DNA of 36,928 nucleotides from a virus. Below the pieces are notes generated by a model, which was given only the letters and a program-made list of their open reading frames with translations, did no database searches and was not told the origin of the DNA. The stretch lies in IMG/VR virus record IMGVR_UViG_3300015189_000034, positions 1 through 36,928 of that record. One strand, given 5' to 3'. Of the stretch, positions 14,725 through 21,599 are shown piece after piece (the first letter of the stretch is position 1; every line of letters starts with the position of its first letter). The translations under genes were made by a program, and so were the position numbers.

Positions 14725-15146
14725 ACGCGCGTGAGGTGAACATCCTGCTGACGAAGGCCGCGCTGCGGGATCCGCGGATGAAGCGGGTCAACGCGGCCGA
14801 GCAGAAGGACATGGCCGTCGAGTGGGCGACCGACCTCGCCGGCGTCTCGTTGGATGACGCGCTCGAGGCGGTGCGCGCGCACTACGCGGTGTCGCGGGAG
14901 CCGATCATGATCGCCGACATCCTCGAACGCTGCGGTGTCGTCGAAGACCCGTGGGAGCACCTTCCCGATGTCGATGCGGAGCTCGCGCCGATCCGACGCG
15001 AACGTGCGCTCGAGGCGGCTGGTGTGACCGAGGAAGAGTTCGCGGCGAACTGGCGGGACCCCGAATGGCGGGCGCTGAAGTTCCCGCCCCAGGTTGACGG
15101 GCCCGGATGGCCGAAGGAGATCGAGGGGCGCGACCAATGGCTGTGA
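14721..15146 (+). CDS. Helicase loader-like protein
   Basis: 141 residues from a GTG overlapping the initiator stop. The N-terminal region (LLTKAALRDPRMKRVNAAEQKDMAVEW segment, then SLDDALEAVRAHYAVSREPIMIADIL) has the helix pattern of replicative helicase loaders of the G39P type (W..L.....A..A...HY.......I...DI). The tail has ERALEAAGVTEEEF and a DPEWRAL stretch. Its place between initiator and DnaB supports loading the helicase, but the family match is remote. The stop overlaps the DnaB start by ten bases. Confidence 0.6.
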   Translation: MNAREVNILLTKAALRDPRMKRVNAAEQKDMAVEWATDLAGVSLDDALEAVRAHYAVSREPIMIADILERCGVVEDPWEHLPDVDAELAPIRRERALEAAGVTEEEFAANWRDPEWRALKFPPQVDGPGWPKEIEGRDQWL

Positions 15147-16525
15147 ACGACGACGAGTACACCCCGAACGACTCCGACGCTCCCGACGAGGACGGCATCG
15201 TCGCACGCGTTCCACCGCACGATCTGCTCGCCGAACAGTCCGTGCTCGGCGCGATGATGCTCGCCGACTTGATCCGCGACCGCGACATCGTCGATGACGT
15301 CACCGACCGCATGAATCCGGGCGACTTCTACCTCGAGAAGCACCAGTACATCGCCAAGGCGATCGTCACCCTCCACCGAGCGGGAAAGCCGACCGACGTC
15401 ATCGCGGTCACCGACGAGCTCACCCGAACGGGGATGCTGCGACGTGCTGGCGACGCCGAATACCTGCACACCCTCACCGCTGCAGTCCCGAACGTCGCGG
15501 CCGCGGGATCGTACGCCGAGATCGTCGCGGAGAAGGCGGTCATGCGGGGCCTCGTCGTCGTCGGTACTCACCTGGTTGCGAAGGGCTACGCGTCCGAGGG
15601 GACCGTCGAGGAGCTCGTCGAGTCCGCCCGCGCCGAGGTCGAGTCCCTCGTCGGCCGCCGCCGGTTGGTTGTCTCATCGGTCGGGGAGACGTTCGACGCG
15701 TTCATCGAAGATCTCGACAAGGCCCCCGACTACATGCCGACTCCATGGGAGTCACTGAACTACCGCGTCGGTGGATTCACCCCGGGAGGCCTGTACATCG
15801 CGGCGGCTCGGCCCGGGGCGGGAAAGAGCATCACGCTGCTGCAGTCGGCCATCCACGCCGCCCACTATGGAGGGGTTGCGTTGTCGTCGCTTGAGATGGA
15901 CGTCCCGGAACTTCAGCAGCGTCTGCTCGCGCAGTACGGCGGCATCGAGATGGGTGTCATCCGCTCCCGCAACCTCACCGACCTGGACTGGAAACTCGCC
16001 GCGGAAGCCCGCAGTCGGCTGATGGACGCGCCGCTGTTCATCGACCCCAGCCACGGGGTGACCGTGTCGCACATTCGCGCGCACGCTCGCGCTGTCCTCC
16101 GCCGCCACGGGTCGCTGTCACTCATCGCGGTCGACTACCTGCAGCTGGTCGAGGGTGAAGGCCGCGACAGGCAGGAGACGGTGTCGAACGTCGCTCTCGC
16201 GTTGAAGAACCTCGCGAAGGACCTGAACGTGCCCGTGCTCGCGGCCGCGCAACTCAACCGAGGTGCACCCGCCCGCGGTGGAAAGACGATCGCCCCGACG
16301 CTGCGGGATCTGCGCGAGTCGGGCGGTATCGAGAACAACGCCGACGTCGTGATTCTCATGGACCGGCCGGATGAGAAGCGTGACGAGATCGAGTTCATCA
16401 TCGCGAAGAACCGCCACGGGTCGCAGGGGCGTTTCAAGTTGCTGTGGCAGGGGCAGTTCGCCCGTCTGAAGGACCGTCAGGGTGACCCGTTCGACGGGTT
16501 GTTCCCGAGAGAGGAAGCCCTGTGA
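15137..16525 (+). CDS. DnaB-type replicative helicase
   Basis: 462 residues from ATG 15137, with GAGGGG upstream; an in-frame ATG at 15107 lies further inside the previous gene and lacks a good ribosome site. The N-terminal domain begins PPHDLLAEQSVLGAMM (26-41), the family signature. The RecA-like domain has Walker A RPGAGKS (225-231), SLEM (251-254), Walker B region VDYLQL (332-337), AQLNR (371-375), LRESGGIENNAD (392-403) and AKNRHG. Complete and normal in length. It unwinds DNA 5'-3' at the phage fork as a hexamer. Confidence 0.95.
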   Translation: MAVNDDEYTPNDSDAPDEDGIVARVPPHDLLAEQSVLGAMMLADLIRDRDIVDDVTDRMNPGDFYLEKHQYIAKAIVTLHRAGKPTDVIAVTDELTRTGMLRRAGDAEYLHTLTAAVPNVAAAGSYAEIVAEKAVMRGLVVVGTHLVAKGYASEGTVEELVESARAEVESLVGRRRLVVSSVGETFDAFIEDLDKAPDYMPTPWESLNYRVGGFTPGGLYIAAARPGAGKSITLLQSAIHAAHYGGVALSSLEMDVPELQQRLLAQYGGIEMGVIRSRNLTDLDWKLAAEARSRLMDAPLFIDPSHGVTVSHIRAHARAVLRRHGSLSLIAVDYLQLVEGEGRDRQETVSNVALALKNLAKDLNVPVLAAAQLNRGAPARGGKTIAPTLRDLRESGGIENNADVVILMDRPDEKRDEIEFIIAKNRHGSQGRFKLLWQGQFARLKDRQGDPFDGLFPREEAL

Positions 16526-17436
16526 TCGACTTCGACACCGAAACCGAGGCGCAGGCCGCCGAACGGATCCGACGCGCGAAAGCACGCGCTGCTCTTTCAG
16601 CTGCACCCGAGACGGCGGCGCGGCTCCGCGCCAAGGGCATCCCGGCCGACGGTCGCACTGAGGCTGACGTTCTGCCCGAGTGGCGCACCCCGATCCTCAC
16701 CGAAGTCGTCGACGCTGCCGACGCCCTGTTCGTTGCACTCCGCGACTGGGCAGAGATCTGGGCGGCCCGTCTGCACCTCGAGGCGCCCACTCCCGGGGTA
16801 TGGATGCGTCGCGACGGAACCCCGCTCGGCTTCCGCGCTGGCACCACGGAAGAGCAAGCCTCCCTGCTGGTCACGACGGTCGCGGCGTGGCTGCTGCTCC
16901 ACGACGAAGAGATCGCCACGGCGCCCGGTGCGGCCGAGTTTCATGAGGCTGTCGTCGCCGCGGTGTGGTCGCTGCGGACGAAGAGCGCGTTCCGTACGGC
17001 CGTGGTCACGTGGTCGGATCGTGCATGCCCGGCCTGTCGCAGCGACGAGGTGCGGGGCGAGTTCTTCGGCGAACCTATGGAGGCAGCAGAAGCCCGAGGT
17101 GAGGACCTGCTCGAAGAGGTGAAGGGCGTCGCGGTCAGCTGCGCGTTCTGCGGATGGACCGCCGAGGCACATCCGTCGAGCATCGCCCGGTGGCTCGCCG
17201 GCGACGCAACCAAGGGGAACCGCAACCACCCGGACCGACAGAGCTTCGACGATGAGTACTGGTCCATCGACCAGGCCGCCCGACACTTCGGCTACTCGGC
17301 TGCGACGATCCGGAGGTACATCCGTGAGGGGTTGCCGGCGTACCGCAACAAGCACTGGGTGAGGCCGTCTGAGGTGGCCGATGACGTCGTGCGCAGGCTT
17401 CGGAAGGAAAGCGACACGCAGCCGCGAAAGCGCTGA
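16522..17436 (+). CDS. Zinc-ribbon and MerR-like HTH DNA-binding protein
   Basis: 304 residues, overlapping the helicase stop by four bases (GTGA; GTG start). A helical N-terminal half (about 1-160) includes DAADALFVALRDWAEIWAAR. A zinc ribbon follows, with CPACRSDEV and CAFCGW (about 171-215), then a C-terminal helix-turn-helix, WSIDQAARHFGYSAATIRRYIREG (about 248-271), ending RPSEVADDVVRRL, as in MerR/excisionase-type domains. It is the last gene before the dyad-rich gap, so it is a good candidate for the regulator that binds there (inference). It is not convincing as an excisionase because no integrase is present. Confidence 0.75.
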   Translation: MIDFDTETEAQAAERIRRAKARAALSAAPETAARLRAKGIPADGRTEADVLPEWRTPILTEVVDAADALFVALRDWAEIWAARLHLEAPTPGVWMRRDGTPLGFRAGTTEEQASLLVTTVAAWLLLHDEEIATAPGAAEFHEAVVAAVWSLRTKSAFRTAVVTWSDRACPACRSDEVRGEFFGEPMEAAEARGEDLLEEVKGVAVSCAFCGWTAEAHPSSIARWLAGDATKGNRNHPDRQSFDDEYWSIDQAARHFGYSAATIRRYIREGLPAYRNKHWVRPSEVADDVVRRLRKESDTQPRKR

Positions 17437-17767
17437 TTTCTTCGGCATGTGCGCATAGCGATGTAGCATCCTGCTAGCAGGACGTGTATCCGGACCCGGG
17501 TCGCGTCCTTCTCGCATTCCCACGCGATTCTCGGATGCTCCAGTTCGCGTGCGGTCCTCTAGCCACGTCGGGTGGCGATGATGAGTGACCTTCCGGGGCG
17601 GTTCCTCGCTGGGCCGCCCCGACGACTTCCGCGGTGCCGGGCGGCGCGGACATCCACCTCGCGGTGGGTGCTGGAACGAGCAGGCTCTGCATCCCCTAGC
17701 CGGGAGACATCCACACACTGAGGCCTCGGTGTGCTCGCTACCGTCCACCACTTCCGGGGAGGCGCCG
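17437..17767. promoter_or_regulatory. Dyad-rich non-coding control region
   Basis: 331 bases without a credible gene. Visible structures are: a 14-bp perfect palindrome TCCTGCTAGCAGGA (17469-17482); a 10-bp palindrome GACCCGGGTC (17493-17502); a hairpin with stem CGGGGCGG (17594-17601 with 17614-17621); an RNA hairpin CATCCACC/GGTGGGTG with a 4-base loop (17651-17670, one G-U pair); and a near-perfect 20-bp palindrome centred on GAGGCCTC (17714-17733). GACATCCAC occurs twice (17649, 17706). It separates the replication block from the virion block, so promoter, operator or small RNA roles are plausible. Confidence 0.6.
17464..17469 (+). promoter_or_regulatory. Possible -10 element (TAGCAT)
   Basis: TAGCAT fits the actinobacterial TANNNT -10 pattern. 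A weak -35 (TTCGGC, 17 bases upstream) is present but matches TTGACA poorly. The 14-bp palindrome begins at the last base of this hexamer, as an operator would. Low confidence: such hexamers occur by chance. Confidence 0.25.
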
Positions 17768-17884
17768 ATGCTCATCGCGCTCGCCATCCTCATCCCCGCC
17801 GCGGTGATCGGCTGCATCGTCGCGTACAGCATCCGACAGACTCGCATCCATGAAGCGATGCGCACGATCGCGGAGAACCGCTGA
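17768..17884 (+). CDS. 38-residue single-span membrane peptide
   Basis: Too short for most ORF lists. ATG 17768 has an excellent ribosome site (GGGGAGG, 7 bases upstream) and the stop overlaps the next ATG by one base (TGATG). The sequence starts with a hydrophobic helix of about 20 residues (MLIALAILIPAAVIGCIVAY) and ends with a basic, polar tail (SIRQTRIHEAMRTIAENR). It is first in the unit after the control region. It could be a small membrane effector or inhibitor; it is unlikely to be a holin by itself because no endolysin is nearby. Confidence 0.72.
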   Translation: MLIALAILIPAAVIGCIVAYSIRQTRIHEAMRTIAENR

Positions 17885-18141
17885 TGGCCAACCCGATCCA
17901 CATCGACGTCGTCGCAGACCCGCGCCCAGGATCCCGGGGATACCTCAAGTGGTTTTGGACCAAAGGCCCCGGACTGGCCAAGTGGGTGAAGAGCCCGCAC
18001 CCGTACACGGCGCTGAAGCGTCACCTCCGCGGGAAGGTGCCGTCCGCATTCCTCGACCAGACGGTCGCCCAGTGGTTCCACGACGTCTTCGGCATCTGGC
18101 CCGGCGAGCGTAAGGGTAAGAACCCGCTCGGTCGCGGATGA
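17884..18141 (+). CDS. Conserved-looking hypothetical protein (85 aa)
   Basis: 85 residues, basic, with KWFWTKGPGLAKWVKSPHPY and AQWFHDVFGIWPGERKG. This WV.SPHP.TAL...L.....QWFH..FG.WPG pattern recalls a small family found before terminase genes in actinophages. Function unknown. It overlaps both neighbours (TGATG in, ATGA out). Confidence 0.72.
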   Translation: MANPIHIDVVADPRPGSRGYLKWFWTKGPGLAKWVKSPHPYTALKRHLRGKVPSAFLDQTVAQWFHDVFGIWPGERKGKNPLGRG

Positions 18142-18587
18142 CTCGCGGCCGCTGGATCATCACGACGCACGTGACCGGGAAGCCTCGCGAGATTGAGGTG
18201 TTCCTCTACGACCGCGTTCAGGATCTCCGCGCTTCGGCCGCCCGGTTTGTGCGCGGGTGGGATCGCGACGCGCAGTTCCTCGACGCGCTCGGCATCGTCC
18301 ACGGCTTCACTCGGTACAACGATGCCGACGACTACAGCGAGCCCGACTCACGTGTAGCGATTATCCGCCTAGCGCGGCGCGGGCTGACGCCGCTCATCGT
18401 CGCGCATGAGGTGCAACACGCGGTCGCCCACATCTACAGCCTCGACCACCTCTCCGAAGGGGACCTCGCCGCAGACCACTTCGACTCCGGCAACGAGGAC
18501 CTCGCGCACCTGTACGGGGAGATCTTCGGCGCGCTGTGGCCGCTCGTCGCTGAAGCGGTCGAGCAAGCCCGACACGAGGCAGGCTGA
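18138..18587 (+). CDS. HExxH metallopeptidase-like protein
   Basis: 149 residues. HEVQH at 90-94 in the context LIVAHEVQHAVAHIY is a zincin signature; a downstream acidic NEDLAHLYGE (119-128) offers a third ligand. Soluble, with no signal peptide. The N-terminal part holds beta strands (RWIITTHVTG, EIEVFLYD). Zinc-dependent cleavage is a motif-based inference; SprT-like or ImmA/IrrE-like roles are possible, and a cleavage target among head proteins or a host repressor cannot be judged. It overlaps both neighbours by four or one base. Confidence 0.7.
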   Translation: MTRGRWIITTHVTGKPREIEVFLYDRVQDLRASAARFVRGWDRDAQFLDALGIVHGFTRYNDADDYSEPDSRVAIIRLARRGLTPLIVAHEVQHAVAHIYSLDHLSEGDLAADHFDSGNEDLAHLYGEIFGALWPLVAEAVEQARHEAG

Positions 18588-18946
18588 TGCCGAACTGGGA
18601 AGGCTCCGATCGGCAATACACGCTCCCGCCTGACTGGGATCGCATCGTCACCCGCATCAAACGCCGCGACGGCAACCGCTGCCAGTGGGTGAGGGAAGAC
18701 ACGCAACGCCGCTGCATGCGCCGCGCTGACGGTGGAGTAGATCACATCACCCCCCACAGCGAGGGCGGCACCGACGCCGACTCCAACCTCATGGCCATCT
18801 GCAGGTACCACCACGACCGCAAGTCCGGCGCCGAGGGCGGCCGCGCATCAGGGGTGGCACGCAGGGCCAAGCGGGACGCAGCGAAGCCGCTGCACCCGGG
18901 GCTCCTGAGCGAGCGTCCACGGGTAGAGTCACCACCACCGTTCTAG
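18587..18946 (+). CDS. HNH endonuclease next to terminase
   Basis: 119 residues. A compact HNH site: RDGNRCQWV (28-35), CMRRADGGVDHITP (43-56; D52 H53), GGTDADSNLMAICRYHHDRKS (60-80; N67, H75, H76). Small HNH proteins beside terminase genes are known to help terminase cut cos sites (HK97 gp74 type), so a packaging role is more likely than homing here. That would imply cos-type ends, but none is identified. The C-terminus is a basic, Pro-rich tail. Confidence 0.88.
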   Translation: MPNWEGSDRQYTLPPDWDRIVTRIKRRDGNRCQWVREDTQRRCMRRADGGVDHITPHSEGGTDADSNLMAICRYHHDRKSGAEGGRASGVARRAKRDAAKPLHPGLLSERPRVESPPPF

Positions 18947-18957
18947 GGAGCGCGCAC

Positions 18958-19164
18958 ATGGAGACAACCACCTGCCGCTTCATCCGCGACTGGGCAGGAC
19001 GATGCACCAACCCTGCTACCGACGGTGAGTACTGCGCAGAGCACACCGAGTACGCCTGCACCGTGTGTGGAGAGCAAGCCACCCGGTCCTGCTCGCACGC
19101 AGGCTCGTTCGTCTGCGGCGCTCCCCTCTGTGACGAACACCACACCCACCCCGGCGCCCACTGA
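18958..19164 (+). CDS. Small Cys-rich zinc-binding protein
   Basis: 68 residues with a ribosome site TAGGGAG upstream. Nine Cys and several His lie in the order CRF...GRC...YCAEH, CTVCG...C...CG, LCDEHH, suggesting two or three zinc sites. Similar small proteins occur beside terminase genes in other actinophages. Function unknown. The stop is 13 bases before a C-rich tract with a minus-strand G-quadruplex motif. Confidence 0.72.
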   Translation: METTTCRFIRDWAGRCTNPATDGEYCAEHTEYACTVCGEQATRSCSHAGSFVCGAPLCDEHHTHPGAH

Positions 19165-19177
19165 CCCCCGGCAGGGA

Positions 19178-19200
19178 CCCCCTCCCCACCCCCATGCCCC
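19178..19200 (-). other. Strong G-quadruplex motif on minus strand
   Basis: On the plus strand, C runs of 5, 4, 5 and 4 lie at 19178-19182, 19184-19187, 19189-19193 and 19197-19200, separated by loops of 1, 1 and 3 bases. The minus strand therefore has four G runs of at least four with very short loops, a textbook stable quadruplex; a further C5 run is at 19165-19169. It lies in the gap before terminase, on the template strand for the virion genes. Folding is predicted, not shown. Confidence 0.75.
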
Positions 19201-19232
19201 GCACCGCTTCGCGTTCTGCTGGACGCGGTGCG
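19200..19232 (+). repeat. Hairpin after the C-rich tract
   Basis: An 8-bp perfect stem (CGCACCGC at 19200-19207, GCGGTGCG at 19225-19232) with a 17-base loop. No T-run follows, so it is not a classic intrinsic terminator. With the quadruplex motif next to it, it could mark a packaging site or transcription control. Confidence 0.5.
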
Positions 19233-19394
19233 CGTGAGTCTGGGGGATTTCGTGTTCGCGGTGCGTGCTGGTGCGCCCGCCCAATGTTCTTCTGGCCTCT
19301 CGGCCTGTACGCGCTCGCTCTGGGCGTGAGCGTCGAGGGGTGATTCTGACGGTCGTCGCTCAGGCGATCGAACTCCGATCTGGAGGTAGCACCG

Positions 19395-19865
19395 ATGGCT
19401 GGACGTGGTCCTGCACCCGCCGATTCGCGGACGCGCTCGAGGGACGAGAAGGCAACGACGCAGCTCGTGTCGGACGGGAAGAAGCGCGGGTGGATCCTGC
19501 CTCCCCTGACGATCGACGGGAAGCGTGCGACCTGGCACCCCCGGACGAAGAAGTGGTGGGAGGCGTGGCGGTCGTCGCCGCAGGCTCTCCGGATGATGAC
19601 GGAGCCCGACTGGGAGTACCTGCTCACCACGGCGCGCATCCATCACGAGTTCTGGTCGTCGGGTCGATGGGAGCTCGCGGCCGAGTTGCGGCTGCGCGAG
19701 GCGAAGTTCGGTGCGACTCCGGAGGACCGTTCGCGCTTGCGGGTCGAGATCGGCATCGGCATGCCGAACAAGAAGACCCCGGGCACGAGCCAGGCCAAGA
19801 CCGGCAGCAACGTGTCTCAGATCGACCCGGCGCGTAGGAAGCGCGTCGCAGCGCAGGGCGTCTGA
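19395..19865 (+). CDS. Terminase small subunit
   Basis: 156 residues with a good ribosome site (GGAGG). Begins GRGPAP, then GWILPPLTIDG, WHPRTKKWWEAWRSSPQA, TEPDWEYLLTTARIHHEFW, and LRLREAKFGATPEDRSRLR, the order of actinophage small terminases of the P27-like group. It should recognise phage DNA and hand it to the large subunit. The C-terminus is basic with a polar tail. Overlaps the large subunit ATG by one base. Confidence 0.85.
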   Translation: MAGRGPAPADSRTRSRDEKATTQLVSDGKKRGWILPPLTIDGKRATWHPRTKKWWEAWRSSPQALRMMTEPDWEYLLTTARIHHEFWSSGRWELAAELRLREAKFGATPEDRSRLRVEIGIGMPNKKTPGTSQAKTGSNVSQIDPARRKRVAAQGV

Positions 19866-21583
19866 TGCCCCGCCGGGTGATCACCGCGCCCGGCCACGAT
19901 CGCAACGTCTCGCTCGGCCACCTGGCCGTGTGGTGGATCGAGAACCTCACCGTCCACGGTCCCGGCGCCGTCGTCGGCCAGGCCCCGGCGTTCGAGGACG
20001 AGTACTACGGCTTCGTCGTCGACGCGTACGCGCTGAACAAGGCCACCGGCCGGCGACTCTACGACTCCGGTTTCTTGTCGCGCCCGAAGGGGTGCGACAA
20101 GTCCGGGCTCGCGGCGAAGCTGGCGCTGTTCGAGGCGTTCGGTCCGGCGCGGTTCGCGGGGTGGGCCAAGGGCGGCGAGAGGTACGAGTACCTTGGCCGG
20201 ACCTACGTCTACTCCAAGGGCGAGCCGATGGGCCGCGAGGTCGTGTCGCCGTTCGTCAGGATCCTTGCGACTGAAGAAGAACAGACCGGCAACACGTTCG
20301 CGACGATCTACTACAACCTGACCGACTCGCGCGCGCCGCTGTTCGATCTGCAGGCGTGGGGCGTCGTCCCCGGGCTGTCGAAGGTCATCATCCCCGGCGG
20401 CGGACAGATCGTTCGCTCGACCTCAGGTTCGTCGTCGAAGGACGGCGGCCTGGAGACTTTCGTGGTCTTCGACGAGACGCACCTGTACGTCACGCCGCAG
20501 CTGCGCGAGATGTACCGCGTCGTGACCGACAACCTCGGCAAGCGTGAAGGTGACGCCGAGCCGTGGTCGCTCGAGACTACGACGATGTACGGGCCCGGCG
20601 AGGAATCGATCGCCGAGGAAACGTACGAATACGCCGACCTGATTGAGGAAGGCCGCGCTCGCCGACCGCGTCTTCTGTTCGATCACCGTTTCGCGCTGAT
20701 CTCTGACGAAGACTTCCGCGACGAGGAAAAGCTCGCGGCCGCATTCGTCGAAGCGTACGGCGACGCAATCGCGTGGAATCCCGTCGAGGGATTGATTTCG
20801 CGAGCATACGATCCGCGTCGACCGCTGCAACGCACGCGGAGGATGCGCCTGAACGCCGTCGTCGCATCGCAGAATGCCTGGGTCAGTCCTGAGGATTGGA
20901 CGCCGCGCGGGATCCGGATGCGCAGGGCGGTCGCGCAGAAGCTGCAGATCGCGTGGGATTTCGTGCGCCCGTGGCAGGGTGACACGGTCACGCTCGGATT
21001 CGACGGATCGCTGACGAACGATGCGACGGCGCTGGTCGCGTGCCGGATCAAGGACCGCTACCTGTTTCCGCTCCACATCCAGCAAGCGCCCGACACGAAG
21101 GACGCCGACGGGTGGGAAGTCGACCAGGACGCCGTCGACGCTGCCGTGCACGCCGCGTTCAAGAAGTACAAGGTCGTCGGGTTCTACGCCGACCCTCCGT
21201 ACTGGCAGGACTGGGTGCGCGCGTGGGCGAAGGAATTCGGCGAGCAGCTGAAGGTGAAGGCTGGCGCGAAGAACGACATCGCCTGGTACACCAAGCGTGA
21301 CGTGCAGATGGCTGAGGCGCTTGAGCTGCTGCGCACAGCGATCGCGTCGGGGACCGTGAGTCACGACGACGACTCGAAGCTCGGAAAGCAGATGACCCGC
21401 CACTTCCTCAACGCGAGGCGGTGGCCGCGCCGCGGCGGTGACGTCATCGGCAAGGAGAAGAAGAACTCGGTCCGCAAGATCGACGCCGCGGTCGCCGCGA
21501 CGCTCGCCTTCCAGGCCGCCGCCGACTTCGACGGCAAGAAGACCGAAGACGAAGACGAGTTCGTGCCGTTCGCGGTTCGCTGA
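19865..21583 (+). CDS. Terminase large subunit
   Basis: 572 residues. ATPase: Walker A-like SRPKGCDKS (72-80), Walker B VFDETH (201-206), and a following LETTTM coupling motif. Nuclease (RNase H-like): LGFDGSLTNDATA (377-389), with D380 and probably D386, and a later FYADPPYWQDW. The Walker A has C-D before KS where most families have other small residues. Length is normal. It powers packaging and cuts the DNA at the portal. Confidence 0.93.
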   Translation: MPRRVITAPGHDRNVSLGHLAVWWIENLTVHGPGAVVGQAPAFEDEYYGFVVDAYALNKATGRRLYDSGFLSRPKGCDKSGLAAKLALFEAFGPARFAGWAKGGERYEYLGRTYVYSKGEPMGREVVSPFVRILATEEEQTGNTFATIYYNLTDSRAPLFDLQAWGVVPGLSKVIIPGGGQIVRSTSGSSSKDGGLETFVVFDETHLYVTPQLREMYRVVTDNLGKREGDAEPWSLETTTMYGPGEESIAEETYEYADLIEEGRARRPRLLFDHRFALISDEDFRDEEKLAAAFVEAYGDAIAWNPVEGLISRAYDPRRPLQRTRRMRLNAVVASQNAWVSPEDWTPRGIRMRRAVAQKLQIAWDFVRPWQGDTVTLGFDGSLTNDATALVACRIKDRYLFPLHIQQAPDTKDADGWEVDQDAVDAAVHAAFKKYKVVGFYADPPYWQDWVRAWAKEFGEQLKVKAGAKNDIAWYTKRDVQMAEALELLRTAIASGTVSHDDDSKLGKQMTRHFLNARRWPRRGGDVIGKEKKNSVRKIDAAVAATLAFQAAADFDGKKTEDEDEFVPFAVR

Positions 21584-21599
21584 TCAATCGGGGGTGCTC

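Larger units (their letters stand above)
19165..19394. other. Non-coding gap before terminase
   Basis: 230 bases between the Cys-rich gene and the terminase small subunit. It holds the C-rich tract and hairpin listed separately, a weak GATCG/CGATC hairpin near 19368-19383, and the ribosome site CTGGAGG before ATG 19395. No convincing ORF, tRNA or promoter seen. Its position makes it a place to look for the cos or pac site, without direct sign of one. Confidence 0.5.

Noticed and set aside
16522-17436. Excisionase
   Set aside because: The C-terminal HTH resembles one, but the protein is 304 residues with a zinc ribbon, and no integrase or clear attachment site is present.
17578-17721. 47-codon ORF in the control region
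   Set aside because: Basic, Pro/Arg/Ser-rich product, weak ribosome site, and it spans several dyads; looks non-coding.
18924-18929. TAGAGT as a promoter for the gene at 18958
   Set aside because: No -35 element, and it lies inside the HNH coding sequence; chance match.
19265-19837. Plus-strand ORF overlapping the terminase small subunit
   Set aside because: Out of frame with the terminase gene and without a ribosome site; the terminase frame has clear family motifs.
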